Below are positions 21,937-32,710 of a stretch of 64,000 nt of DNA, one piece after another. A model generated the notes under the pieces. It searched no databases. It worked only from the letters and a program-made list of their open reading frames with translations, and was not told the origin of the DNA. The position numbers and the translations under genes are program-made. This DNA comes from Torymus aiolomorphi. Taxonomy: Eukaryota; Arthropoda; Insecta; Hymenoptera; Torymidae. Position 1 is the first letter of the stretch, and every line of letters starts with the position of its first letter. The stretch is taken from contig CM070875.1 in assembly GCA_036365515.1 (NCBI GenBank), positions 105,938,628 through 106,002,627 of the forward strand, written 5' to 3'.

Positions 21937-23311
21937 GCAGATAAAGGAAATGTAACTGTAGTTTCAGATAAAAGGGATTATATAAATAAAATTCAACTTA
22001 TGTTGGATGATGATACCACTTACGTGAAAATTAGGAATCCACATATCAATAGACTACAAGATAAATTGAAAGAATTATTGATGCATTGGAAAACAAAAGC
22101 GTATATTAAGGGTAGTATGTTTAAATATTTAAAATGTGAAAATGGCACTGTAGCTAAATGTTATGGGCTTCCTAAGATTCACAAAGAACAGTTGACATAT
22201 AGAATAATACGTATAGACTTGCTAGATTTTTGTCTAATATATTGTTCAAGATAGTGGGTAAAACAAATTCAAATATTAAAGATAGTTGGAGTTTTTATGA
22301 TATAATGAAAGATATTATTATTCCGAATAATCATAGGATGGTTTCATTGGATGCAGTGTCTTTGTTTACAAATATACCTTTAGAGTTGTTCAATGATATT
22401 ATACAAGATAAATGGTCTGAAATTAAAGTGCATACTAGTTTAACAAAAGATGAATTTATAAAGGCACTTAATTTGGTTTTTAAAAACACAATTTTTTCTT
22501 TTTATAATAGTTTATATGAGCAAAGATATGGTTGTCCAATGGGATCACCTTTGTCAGCTGTTATAGCGAATTTAGTAATGGAAAAAGTGGAAAGTGGTGC
22601 TTTGTCTAAGTTGGTTTTTCAGCCAATTATTTTTAAAAGATATGTTGATGACATTTTTGCAGTTGTACCTGAATTTTTTATGGATGAAATGGTGGATGTG
22701 TTTAATTCTATCCATGATAGAATTAAATTCACAAAAGAAGTTGAGAAAGATAATCAATTGAGTTTTTTAGATATTAGAGTCATTAGAGTTAATAATAATA
22801 GAGTGAAATTAGATTGGTATAGAAAACCTACATGGTCAGGTAATTTTAAAATTTTGATTCTCACCACCAATTCGGAAATAAGACAGGTGCGATCAAGGGT
22901 GTCATTGACAGAGCGATTAAATTGTCACATAAAGATTTTAGGAAAAAGAATTTAAATTTAGTTAGAGAAACATTTATTAAGAATAGTTATCCGGTAAAAT
23001 TTATTGATAAAATGATTGATGAGAGAGTGCGGGAAATTTATATTGGTGGATTGAAGAAGCGGGTAGATAATCAAACAAGGAATAGAAATGGAAAGAACGC
23101 ATATTTTAGTTTACCATATGTTAGAGGTTTGTCGGAAAGGATTAGAAGGGTTTTTAGTAAACATAATATTCAACTTTTCTTTAGAAACGATAATAATTTA
23201 GAAAGGTTATTTAGTAATTGTAAAGACAAGGATGATAAATGTTTAAAATCGGGAGTAGTTTATAAAATTAATTGTAGGGATTGTAATGACCTACTATACC
23301 AAGATACTTAG
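21937..23311 (+). pseudogene. Penelope-like reverse transcriptase, two frameshifts
   Basis: The frame opens with ADKGNVTVVSDK, the PLE counterpart of the first RT motif, and continues through KCYGLPKIHK. The region around 22200-22230 has lost residues and shifts frame. The next frame carries VSLDAVSLFTNIPL, YGCPMGSPLSAVIANLVME and FKRYVDDIFAVVP (the YVDD catalytic box), then QLSFLDI and WYRKPTWSG. A second shift near 22850 leads into the last frame with HKDFRKKNLNLVRETF and GVVYKINCRDCND, the entry to the GIY-YIG domain. Three frames are needed, so this copy is inactive. The N-terminus is missing or not recognisable. Confidence 0.9.
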
Positions 23312-23483
23312 GTAAAGTAGGAAACAGCAATCAAGCCACTACGATGACCAGATCGACTAGCACAACTATGCTGACTTCGCCGTCTAGAGACAACTGGACT
23401 AGCGCAACTTTGCTGACTTCGCCGTTTAGAGCCAGCACCGCATCTCTAACACATACGACACCAAGGAAACAGCAAACTACATA

Positions 23484-25876
23484 ATGGAGCAACACGTTGA
23501 TCTCATTGAAGAATTGCAAAAAGAAGTAATACAAGAAGAAACGTCATTTCTTGATCTTAAAACTCTCAATAAAAATATAAATAAAAAAGATAGTTTGATA
23601 TTACAGGTCAACATTAGAAGTCTAAATCACAATTATACGAAATTGAATATTCTTATTAAGAGCTTGAAGATCAAACCATATATAATTGTATGTACAGAAA
23701 CATGGAATTTACCCAATCCTCACTTCTTTGCGATACAGGGATATAAATTGTACTACAATAACGGTAAGTTAAATCAAAATGATGGTGTCGTTGTATATAT
23801 AAAAGATTGTGTATCAGAAATTACTGAAATAATCGAAATTGCTAGACTCAAAGTATTAAACTCACGAATAAGTCTAAATAACAACAGTAATCTTGAAATT
23901 TCCGCATTATATCGATGTCATGATTTACCGCGCCTTGAATTTATTTTGAATGTAAAATCATTTATCAATAGCAAAAGAAATATAAAAGCCACCTGATTAT
24001 TGGTGATTTTAATATCGATGTTATGAATGATGATGAATATAGCTTAGAATTATTAGACAATATGATGAAAAAGGGTTTCTTCCCGGGTTTTATACATACA
24101 ACTAGACCAAATGATAGTGGCGGAAGCGGTACATGCATTGACAACATGTACATAAAAGCTACATATATAGACACTAAAACTTTTAAACTCTCGATTCCTT
24201 TTACTGATCATTATCCACTTTTCTTGAAACTGAATAAGCCACCAAAATTAAAACAAGAAAATATCCAGTATCACTATAATTAGTATAAACTTTCAAGTAT
24301 AGCCATTACAAAAAATTGGAATGTTATAGAGGCAATGCATGATCCCGACGAAGCTACCGCATTCTTGATAATTGAAATACAAGGCTGCTTAGAAAAGTCT
24401 AAAGAAGCGCATAAAACAAAAAATAACAAGAGATATCCAAGGAAGGATTGGATATCTAAAGCAATAATGATCTCGTGTGAAATGAAAGAACAACTATATA
24501 TTAAAATGCGCAATGAACCAAATAATAATCTAATAAAATTAGAATATAAGAATTACACAAAGAGGCCAGACAAAGTTATTAATGAGGCAAAAATAAAACA
24601 TGAAAGAAATTTAATTAAGAACAATATCAATAATACCTAGCAACTTTGGAAATACATAAACAAAAAAATGGGAACCAACTTGAAAAAGAATAACACAATA
24701 AATAAGGTCATTTTAAATAACAATTGCACAATATAGGATCAGACGCAAATTGCCAATCATATGAATTCGTACTTTTGTAGAATTGGAAAAGATCTAACTA
24801 ACGCCATTGTAAAACCCCAGGGTAAGCATTTACAATTACCAGCAATGAACATGAATACAATTTACATTAAACCGACTAATAACGAGGAAATTCTTCAAAT
24901 AATTGATAATATGAAAATAAAAAATGGTGGGGTAGATAACATTACTACCAAAACACTAAAAATACTATTCTATCAAATTGTTAATGCACTAACACATATC
25001 TTTAATCTTTGTATTGAAAAATCAACATGGCCTCAAGCGCTTAAAACAGCTGAGGTAGTTCCTATTTTTAAATCGGGTAGTAAAATGGATACATCAAACT
25101 ATAGCTCGATATCTCTAATTTCTAACGTAGCAAAGATATTTGAAAAAATTGTATATGTTCGTTTACAATCATTTTTGGACAGTAATAATTTGTTAGCGTA
25201 GAATCAATTTGGATTTATAAAAAAGAAAGTTACCAAAGATGCTCTTAGTTACTTAATGAACATAATCTATAAGAAATTAGACAAAAGTAAACCAATAGCT
25301 ATTGCTTTTTTAGATCTAGCAAAAGCTTTTAATACTGTCAACCATGCTATTCTTTTAGACAAATTATATAATTATGAAATAAGAGGTAAAGCGCATGCAC
25401 TTATATCTAACTATCTTAGTAACAGAAAACAAAAAGTAAGAATAGGAACAACTGAAAGCTATTATGAAACGATAACTACAGGTGTGCCGCAAGGTACTAT
25501 ACTAGGGCCACTCTTATTCATAATTTACGTAAACAATTTACTAACAAACAGAAAAGATAGTACCATCTCATATGCGGATGATACAGCTATTATTTCAACA
25601 GATGATAACTGGGAGAAAGTTGAAAATAAAATGAACAAGTACTTAGAAGATATAAATATCTGGCTAGCACTTAACAAACTATCACTAAATATAAAGAAAA
25701 CTGTGTACATAACTTTTGGTAACTATTGTGATAGTGTTCCCGAAGATATGAACATACGCATACAGGGTACTAAATTGAGCAGGGTAGAATATTGTAAATA
25801 TCTAGGTATAATTATTGATTACAGGCTAAAGTGGGATAAACATATTGAATATATAATAAAAAAAAAACTCAATATA
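23484..25876 (+). pseudogene. LINE ORF2: endonuclease and reverse transcriptase
   Basis: The first part (23484-23996) gives VNIRSLNHNYTKLNILI and IIVCTETWNL of the endonuclease. A frameshift near 23990 leads to LIIGDFNIDVMND, with the catalytic GDFN block, and to FTDHYPLFL with the terminal histidine. RT motifs follow: VVPIFKSGSK, SISLISNVAKIFEKI, IAFLDLAKAFNTVNH, GVPQGTILGPLLFIIYVNN and SYADDTAIIS with the catalytic aspartates. From about 24002 to 25876 one frame is open except for four stops, all TAG (24281, 24638, 24734, 25199). The frame is lost in an A-run near 25860. Confidence 0.9.
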
Positions 25877-25908
25877 TAATATATATACTGTACAAATTAT
25901 CAACATAT

Positions 25909-26352
25909 ATGCAATCTGACACACTTAAGACAATATATTATGCATTTTTTCATAGTGTCATTAGCTATGGAAATATTGCATGGGGTGGTGCACATAAAAA
26001 CAACTTTAAATTACTACAAAACATCCAAAATAGGATTTTAAAAATTATAAACAAAAATATTTTCAATCGAGACAACCCCTTGAATCTAAAACAAATTTTT
26101 GCTCACGAATGTGTAACGTATCATTATAATGAACCTAAGAATTTATACTTAACATCGACTAGCAAAACTAGAAATAAACTTATAATACCACCAAAGTGTT
26201 CGAAAACTGTTAGTGATAAAGATAACTATGTCAGAGCGATACAAGTATTTAATTGTCTTCCGAAATCTAATCCAAATCTTAAAGTTCTAGATATAGCAAA
26301 AAATTATAATAAGAAAAAGCTAAAAATTTGGATTGATACTAATATATTCTAG
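25909..26352 (+). pseudogene. LINE ORF2 C-terminal region, frameshifted
   Basis: Continues ORF2 after the frameshift: SDTLKTIYYAFFHSVISYGN and IAWGGAHKNNFKLLQNIQNR are the thumb/C-terminal region typical of CR1/L2-type RTs. It ends at TAG after WIDTNIF, followed by an AAAT microsatellite at 26362-26393. Confidence 0.85.
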
Positions 26353-26647
26353 AATTTAAAAAAATAAATAAATAAATAAATAAATAAATACAAATTTAAC
26401 TTTCCAGTATGGGTGAGATAATCAATGTGGACCAAATTTGTTATTTACAGTGGAATCTTTGATTCCATGCCTAGTTTGTAAGTTACTTAAGTTTTTTTAG
26501 TTTAAAGTACACCGGACCTATGTACAGGTAGCTATGTCTACCTCTATAGGATGTTTGCTGCTTCAGACATGTAACTATGTCCTGAAGTAAGCAATAACAT
26601 GTAATACAACATGTACTACTCTGGTTTAAATAAATAAATAAATAATG

Positions 26648-26928
26648 GTTGTTATATTGGTCAAACGGGTAGATATTTGAAGAAGAAAATATATGAACAT
26701 CAATATAGTTTATGCAGCTCAAGTTGTATATCGGGTTTGAAAGAACATTGTTTAAATAGTTTGCATTCTTTCGATTTTGGGAGTGTGGATATTTTGGAAC
26801 AGGGGATTAAGAATAAATATAAGAGGGAAAGCCTTGAAAGTATTCACATTCTAAGAAATCGGAATAATGTAAATTTAATGATAGAGTCAAGTAAATTAGA
26901 CAACATTTATCATTCTTTATTAATTTAA
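26648..26928 (+). pseudogene. Penelope GIY-YIG endonuclease, C-terminal part
   Basis: Starts with CYIGQTGRYLKKKIYEHQYS, typical of the GIY-YIG nuclease core of PLEs, and ends at a TAA after IYHSLLI. It is separated from its N-terminal half (GVVYKINCRDC at about 23250-23288) by the LINE insertion. A conserved-looking glutamate (ILEQG) occurs in the expected C-terminal part. Confidence 0.88.
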
Positions 26929-27034
26929 GTGAGAATGGAAAGTTGGGGAGGGGAAAGTGGATCGTGGCGAGGGTAAGAGAAAAGAAGGGGGCATGAGGGT
27001 ATATAGGGAGGTGTATCGCGGGTTTCATTTCAGT

Positions 27035-27066
27035 CCCTGAGGAGGAGCCGGAGCGGGCTCGAAACC
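27035..27066 (+). ncRNA. Possible hammerhead-ribozyme core in the Penelope 3' tail
   Basis: CTGAGGA at 27037-27043 and GAAAC at 27061-27065 flank a stem GAGCC/GGCTC with a GGAGCG loop, which is the order of a hammerhead core (CUGANGA, stem II, GAAA). Hammerheads are known in PLE terminal repeats. One G is unpaired at the base of stem II and I could not fold convincing stems I and III, so this is only a candidate. Confidence 0.3.
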
Positions 27067-27190
27067 TTGGGCAATTTGGTGGTGGGGGGCAGTCAGATCG
27101 TCCTTTGCTAACAAAGTTTTTCCAGGTTTTAATTAAGTTTTTATTTCAGATTCTGCTGGGGTGATTATAAACAAGGGCAATCTGACTGCC

Positions 27191-28945
27191 ATAAATATTA
27201 ATTATTTTAATTTAATTTGCAAGACTGTAAGACCGATGGGAAAATTCTTATCAGTTGATAGAGAATTGCAGTCGACATAATTAATATTTTTAGTGATTAA
27301 TTTAAGTTATTAAACAATGGAAATTTCATCTAAACCTTTGTTATAGAGTTCTTTTATTCTATAAAACATTAAATCTACACATAAAATTAATATGAATTAG
27401 TATAACCATGAAACAAAATAATTTTTTTTTTAATTTCGTTGCACTCCAACGTTGCGAACTTCACATTCATTTAAAAGTTGGTTTTCAAAAATAAAAAAGT
27501 ATGTTATTAAATAAAAAATTCTGCACTTTCTCATGAGTACAAAAAAAAAGTATATCACGCCGACCTTTTTAAAATGGTATTTATGATTGAGAACAGAAAA
27601 TCGGTGTTTTCCTAACCTATATTGCGCTAGTACGGGAATCACGCGTTTGTGCAAATAGAAATTATTTATTTTCTACTCTATGTTTAAATTATCCCTTTAC
27701 TTAATATCATATACGTTCATAAGTAATTTGTTCACACATGATTTGACTAATTAAAATGTTACATAATACTTATTGTTCCATGATCGCTGCATTGACTCAC
27801 GAGTCCTTACAGTACTACCTTACCTATAAACTAGAAATGCCTCCATTTGATTAACATGCTAACCAAGAGAGCTGTTCTATTCAAAATAGTTTAATTTTAT
27901 TACGATATCTCTTTATATTTTCCAAACTTAAACTATTGACAGCAAAGCACTTATTAATCAATAACCGCTAAGGATAAATTATAGCTATCAAAATTGTTTT
28001 GTTTTTTTTTTTAAATAGTAAAAAACTTAATACTACTTGATGTTCATTAATAATACATAAATAATATGAGCTTTAATAGTATATAAAATGGAAAAATGAT
28101 GTATTAAAAATCGAAAAGTCGATTTTTGAGATACAAACTGTTTACGGAAAAAACGATTTCAGCAATAACTGAAAATTGACTAAGAAAGGAAGCAGTACAA
28201 GGACAAAGCCCATTTTTGGACCAGTGGGATAGCAATAAAAAATCTACGATAAACACTTACGACGATAATGTCATTAATTTATTAGCATTATTTATGGAGT
28301 TTACTTCGTTATTTTGATAAAATTAGTGCATAACATGGTACCAATTTTTCGAGGCTAATTTTCCGAATGCGTATAGCGAAATCCTTGTCCCACTTTCGGT
28401 ACCTATTCATTTCCACATCACAGTAGTGGAACAGTCAGACACACGTTAAAAAGTATAGTCCCACTATAGTTATCTTCTTTGAATGCGATTATTTTAAAAC
28501 ACCAGCAACGAAAAGACTTGTTTTTTTTAAATAAATCTCGAAACACGAGCTATCTGCTGAGGTGATGAGTTTTCATGTATTATGCTTCGTTTTGGATCGA
28601 CAAAAGATTATAAAAAAAGTATGCTCGAAACTGTGCCGCTACTGCATACTTTACCTTACGTATCAATAAGCCATACTTTGAAAATATTATTTGGCTTTTA
28701 TAGCATTAATAAAACCGAATCAATACTGCCTTTAAAAAAAAAAAAAGAAAAAACATAATAACAAAAATTGAAAAATTAATAAGGTACAATATACAATAAT
28801 ATCTCCTACGAATTGTAAGGTTTCAGATGAAACCGTTCTTCAGTAATTGCGGATTGAAAAATCCATCACAAAATCTACATTTCAAATATTTGTACTGATC
28901 TGTTCAACCAGAATAAGGAAAAAAAAAAAAAAAAAAAAATTTCGA
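27191..28945. other. AT-rich intergenic sequence
   Basis: No supported ORF or element. It includes the CGTTGCACTCCAACGTTGC motif at 27435-27462, several A/T homopolymers (28005, 28735) and a poly-A run at 28919-28939 that immediately precedes the next tandem array. Confidence 0.5.
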
Positions 28946-30090
28946 ATTAATAAACTCCCGAGAACTGATTTTTCTCCGGTATTTTTCGTGTATTTTCCGC
29001 TATTTTAGCCCCTTTGCACCCCCCAAGGGAAAGGTTCCGGATCGACTTTCATATTGACAATTTTTTTACAAGACTATGGCAACATCTAGAAGAAATATCA
29101 GCCATAAAATTTGTCTTAAATTAATAACCTCACGAGACATGATTTACACCATATTTTTCGTGTATTTTACGCTATTTTAGCACATTTGCACCCCCAAGCG
29201 AAAGGTTCCCTATCGAATTTCATATCGCCAATTTTTTTGCAAGGCTATGGCAACATCTGGAAGAAATATCAGCCATAAAATTTGTCTTAAATTAATAACC
29301 TCACGAGACATGATTTTTTCTCGGTGTTTTAAGTGTATTTTTCGCTATTTTAGCCCCTTTGCACCCTCCAAGCGAAAGGTTCCGGATCGAATTTCATATC
29401 ACCAATTTTTTTACAAGGCTATGGCAACATCTGGAAGAAATATCAGCCATAAAATTTGTCTTAAATTAATAAACTCACTAGACATAATTTTTTCTCGGTA
29501 TTTTGCGAATATTTTCGCAAAATACCGCTATTTTAGTCCCTTTGCACCCCCCAAGCCCAAGCGAAAGGTTCCGGATCGAATTTCATACCGCCAATTTTTT
29601 TGCGAGGCAATGGCAACATCTGGAAGAAATATCAGCCCTAAAATTTGTCTTAACGGGGTTCCATAGTCCTACCATTACCGACCGAGCAATTCACACAGTT
29701 TCAAGCTGATTAAAAATAAAATACGTCGAATCACAAAAAATCAAGAGAACACTTCGCTGCGGTTTTGAACGTTCTATCATCCAGTAAAAGTTTGGAGTCG
29801 AAATATCAAATTGTTATTGCAAAAACTTTGAACGAAACCGAATTTTGTTTTGTTCAAAGTTTTTGCAAAAACCACTTGATATTTCGACTTCAAACTTGTA
29901 CTGGGTGATAGATCGTTCAAAACTGCAGCGAAGTGTTCTCTTGATTTTTTGTGATTTTATGTATTTCATTTTTAATAAGCTTGAAACTGTGCCAATTGCT
30001 CGGTCGGTAATGATACGACTATGGCACCCCCTTAAATTAATAAACTCAGATGGTATCAATTTTTTTGTCATGTATTGTCTAGTCGGGGTG
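28946..30090 (+). repeat. ~174 bp tandem repeat, about four units, interrupted by a hairpin element
   Basis: ATTAATAA blocks recur at 28946, 29120, 29291, 29465 and, beyond the hairpin insertion, 30036. Each unit contains CTATTTTAGC, TTTGCACCC, GAAAGGTTCCGGATCGA, ATGGCAACATCTGGAAGAAA and AAATTTGTCTTAAATTAATA. The fourth unit has an extra GCGAATATTTTCGC inverted block. This is unrelated in sequence to the ~174 bp family at 2.6-6.8 kb. The 139-codon ORF at 29247 is only a repeat translation. Confidence 0.85.
29654..30031. mobile_element. 378 bp hairpin MITE with TTAA target duplication
   Basis: Two arms of about 185 bp are inverted copies meeting near 29845 with almost no loop. The left end is CGGGGTTCCATAGTC and the right end GACTATGGCACCCCC. 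TTAA flanks it at 29650-29653 and 30032-30035. Removing the element with one TTAA restores the tandem-repeat text GTCTTAAATTAATAA found in the other units. The TTAA duplication is piggyBac-like. No ORF is present. Confidence 0.88.
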
Positions 30091-30195
30091 GTTTTAGGGA
30101 TGATTTGGGGGGAGAATCACTTTGGAAATAACTTATTTTGCAGTTTGTAAATGTTTTATGCATATCTCTAAGAGGTAATATAAAAAAAACCGAAT

Positions 30196-30378
30196 TTGGA
30201 AATTTTCGATATTTCGTTCACAATGAACGTTCAGAACTTCAAGCACATAAAGTTTGTGGAGAAGCATGAAGATTTCTTGAACAACATGATATCAGAATTC
30301 AAGAAAGGTGGTATGTACTTGCAGTATTTTGGTAGAGGCAATAATTCGTTTAAGCTTGTGATTGAAAGAGACGAGTAG
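30196..30378 (+). CDS. Small unidentified ORF
   Basis: 61 codons starting MEIFDISFTMNVQNFKH, with an inner ATG at 30223, ending at TAG. It has a mixed charged/hydrophobic composition (FVEKHEDFLNNMISEFKKGG) rather than low complexity, which makes real coding ancestry plausible. The same frame stays readable for a short stretch after the stop. I recognise no family; it may be a fragment of a transposon or host gene. Confidence 0.25.
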   Translation: MEIFDISFTMNVQNFKHIKFVEKHEDFLNNMISEFKKGGMYLQYFGRGNNSFKLVIERDE

Positions 30379-30512
30379 AAAGAAGTACTCTATCAAGATG
30401 GGCTGCAGTTCAATGAATGTAAAATTATGACGCAAATACATGTAAAAAATTGTGGCTAATAAACATTTCTTATACTGAATACTACTATTTCATACGTAAA
30501 TTAAAGTATTAA

Positions 30513-30661
30513 CCTTTAGAGGACAGGATGGCCCCTATACGGGCCATGCCCATGATCGACCCTTTACATGTGTTAGTTTTGAGATGTGAGACATCACAAA
30601 AACTCGATTTCTATAGAAAAGTGAGAGAAAACAGTAAACCCAAATCCCCGTCCTCTAAAGG
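30513..30661. mobile_element. 149 bp TTAA MITE, copy 1
   Basis: Ends CCTTTAGAGGAC and GTCCTCTAAAGG are inverted, flanked by TTAA at 30509-30512 and 30662-30665. A GGCCCCTATACGGGCC palindrome lies inside at about 30530. It is almost identical to the copy at 31980-32128. The TTAA duplication suggests piggyBac-type mobilisation. Confidence 0.88.
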
Positions 30662-30665
30662 TTAA

Positions 30666-31412
30666 ATAGCTTATAAAAAAGTGCGCCTTCTTACGAATGT
30701 ACAAAATATCAAATTTCATTCATATGTCTCAAAATTGTATGCGAATTATTTAAAATCTCAGTAATAAATTCATGCTCAAATCAAATAAATTCTATATCTC
30801 CCGAACGGCTTGAGATATCGAAAAAATAAGCGAATTTTGATTCTCTTACGAGAAGCGATTATAGGGGCTATTAATTAATTGATATTGTCGAATAAAACTT
30901 TTATTAATAATTTAAACATTTTTAATTCTGTTAGTAAGACGAAAGAGTGTGGATAAGGAGAGTGCAATTGAAATACTCTCCCAAGAATCGCAGCGATAAG
31001 GAAAGGCCCGAAAGCTTCTATAGTAATGAGTCATTCTAGCGCTACACTTGCTCGATGACATCTGATATCACACAGTATGCTCCGTGATGCACACGGCAGC
31101 CCCGATCGGTCCGATCCACGCGCACGAGCGTTTTCGGAAAAAACATTCAATGACGTTATATGGCATAATATTTAATCGCAGATCGGGGTTCTGGGGGTAA
31201 CAATTGTTTATCTGTAATTTGACACCTCCTGTGGGGTCGGACAAGAGCACATATCATCATCGAACATTCGGCAGGGGGATGGAAGCTGCTCGTGAGGAGA
31301 CCGCGATTAAAATAATTGGAGTTCCGAGAATCGCTGCGATAAGGTAGTAGCGAATAACGGCCGATGCGCTGCATGTCCCTGCACGAAAAATGGGCATGCA
31401 GCCCATCTCCCA
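30666..31412. other. Spacer, no gene recognised
   Basis: AT-rich to about 30930, then mixed composition. Two related blocks, GAATCGCAGCGATAAGG (30985) and GAATCGCTGCGATAAGG (31329), are noted. ORFs on either strand lack recognisable content. Confidence 0.4.
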
Positions 31413-31658
31413 TCTCAGGGAGAATCCACAAATGCACTGCGCTCCCCTGCACTGCGCTGCCCTGCGCTGCGCCGCGCTGTGCTGTCCGTTCCACCCCAGA
31501 AACAGGGAAGCTCATCTATGTTCATGGATATAGTTCCATTTTTATATGTTGACTTTGAATTTAATTTTCAGTTTACCTTTAGATTTCGTAATGGCATTTC
31601 AAGACAATTTCTATTTAAATAGAAGTGTTTAATTTGTGTTTTTTGCTATATTTAAATA

Positions 31659-31825
31659 TGGAACTTGATAAAACAAGGAAATGTTTAGCAATTTTTCAAA
31701 CATTAATTAAGTTGATGATAAATCTTAGACATTTAAAAAAAAAAATTACAACGTGGTGGACGAAACCTCATTTGTATCCACAAATCCGGAGTAGTTTAGG
31801 AGCCTATGATATAATTTGCAGTTGA
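31659..31825 (+). pseudogene. PIF/Harbinger transposase N-terminal fragment
   Basis: Starts MELDKTRKCLAIFQTLIKLM and continues with LKKKITTWWTKPHLYPQI, then GAYD before a stop. The arrangement parallels the N-terminus of the transposase at 32711 (RIRKKFRRWWSKPLIRQ, then GCYE). It ends before any catalytic region. Confidence 0.55.
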
Positions 31826-31979
31826 CGAAATGTCACAATTGAATGATATAACACCTATTTTAATGTAAAATAATAAATACTTACCTTCAGAGCTCTTCTT
31901 CATTTTATTTTTTAATTACTTTTCGGATGAACATTTACAAAATTTTGGAGTTTCATCATCATCATGCTCCAAATTTTAA

Positions 31980-32128
31980 CCTTTAGAGGATGGGATGGCC
32001 CCTATACGGGCCATGCCCATGATCGACCCTTTACATGTGTTAGTTTTGAGATGTGAGACATCACAAAAACTCGATTTCTATAGAAAAGTGAGAGAAAACA
32101 GTAAACCCAAATCCCCGTCCTCTAAAGG
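31980..32128. mobile_element. 149 bp TTAA MITE, copy 2
   Basis: Same length, ends and orientation as copy 1, with TTAA at 31976-31979 and 32129-32132. By eye only two bases differ (ACA versus TGG near the left end). It is inserted inside the inverted-repeat element of 31413-32310, so it is younger than that element. Confidence 0.9.
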
Positions 32129-32710
32129 TTAATATCCAAACCAAAATAGAGCTATGTCCATGAATTATGTTCTATGTAGGTTGATTTCATACGCCTAGAA
32201 TAACACCATGAACATAGAAGGGCTTCTCTGTTTCTGGGGCGGAACGGACCGCACAGCGCGGTGCAGCGCAGCGCAGGGGGGCACAGTGCATTTGTGGATT
32301 CTCCCTCAGGCCCTGGCCACATAGATACATACGCGTCCGTACGTATGCGTACGGTTGCGGCAAAGGTACTAGAAAGGTTTGGTGATTTTTCGTAGAACCA
32401 ACTGGAAAAAAGTCACTATGCGTTCACGAGCTCTGAGAAAATAGTACCGAACACACCATAACACCACAAAACATTCTTCAGTTATTAAGCAGACATAACC
32501 TTTGCGTTGCAGTCATACTATATGCTCCGAAATTTTTGCAAAGATTTTGCTCCGAGATTATTTGTAAGAATTTCGTAAGAAGATTTTACTGGACTTTATT
32601 GATATTAAAGTAACTACTACTTACCTTGGCGAATTATTTTATTTAATGTAAAAGTAAAATTATTAGTTTATTTATTTATGCAAATTTTAATTTTATATTT
32701 TATTGAATAG

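Larger units (their letters stand above)
23289..26642 (+). mobile_element. Non-LTR retrotransposon (CR1/L2-like LINE) nested in the Penelope element
   Basis: 3.35 kb with an apurinic-like endonuclease and RT in one ORF, ending in an AAAT-type repeat tail (26625-26642). The target duplication TAATG occurs at 23284-23288 and 26643-26647. The 5' leader (23300-23480) has two diverged copies of a unit containing GCTGACTTCGCCGT. No separate ORF1 is seen, so the element may be 5'-truncated. The clade is my inference from EN/RT motifs. Confidence 0.88.
21937..27190 (+). mobile_element. Penelope-like retroelement, interrupted by a nested LINE
   Basis: RT with Penelope-type motifs followed by a GIY-YIG endonuclease, the standard PLE order. 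The GIY-YIG part begins at about 23250, is broken after base 23288, and resumes at 26648 after a 3.35 kb non-LTR element. The host sequence reads straight through when the insert and one copy of TAATG are disregarded. The right limit is approximate. The 3' tail (26929-27190) is G-rich and then AT-rich and carries a hammerhead-like core. Confidence 0.88.
31413..32310. mobile_element. Inverted-repeat element carrying a Harbinger N-terminal fragment
   Basis: Arms at about 31413-31527 and 32206-32310 are inverted copies. They share GGGAGAATCCACAAATGCAC, a CTGCGCTGC-rich tract, CCCCAGAAACAG and CTATGTTCATGG. The ~680 bp interior holds a short transposase-like ORF and the second 149 bp MITE. This looks like a non-autonomous derivative of a Harbinger-type element, but no terminal 3 bp duplication was assigned. 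Confidence 0.6.

Noticed and set aside
29247..29709. ORFs in the ~174 bp tandem repeat at 29 kb
   Set aside because: They are translations of successive repeat units (MATSGRNISHKI repeated) without conserved function.
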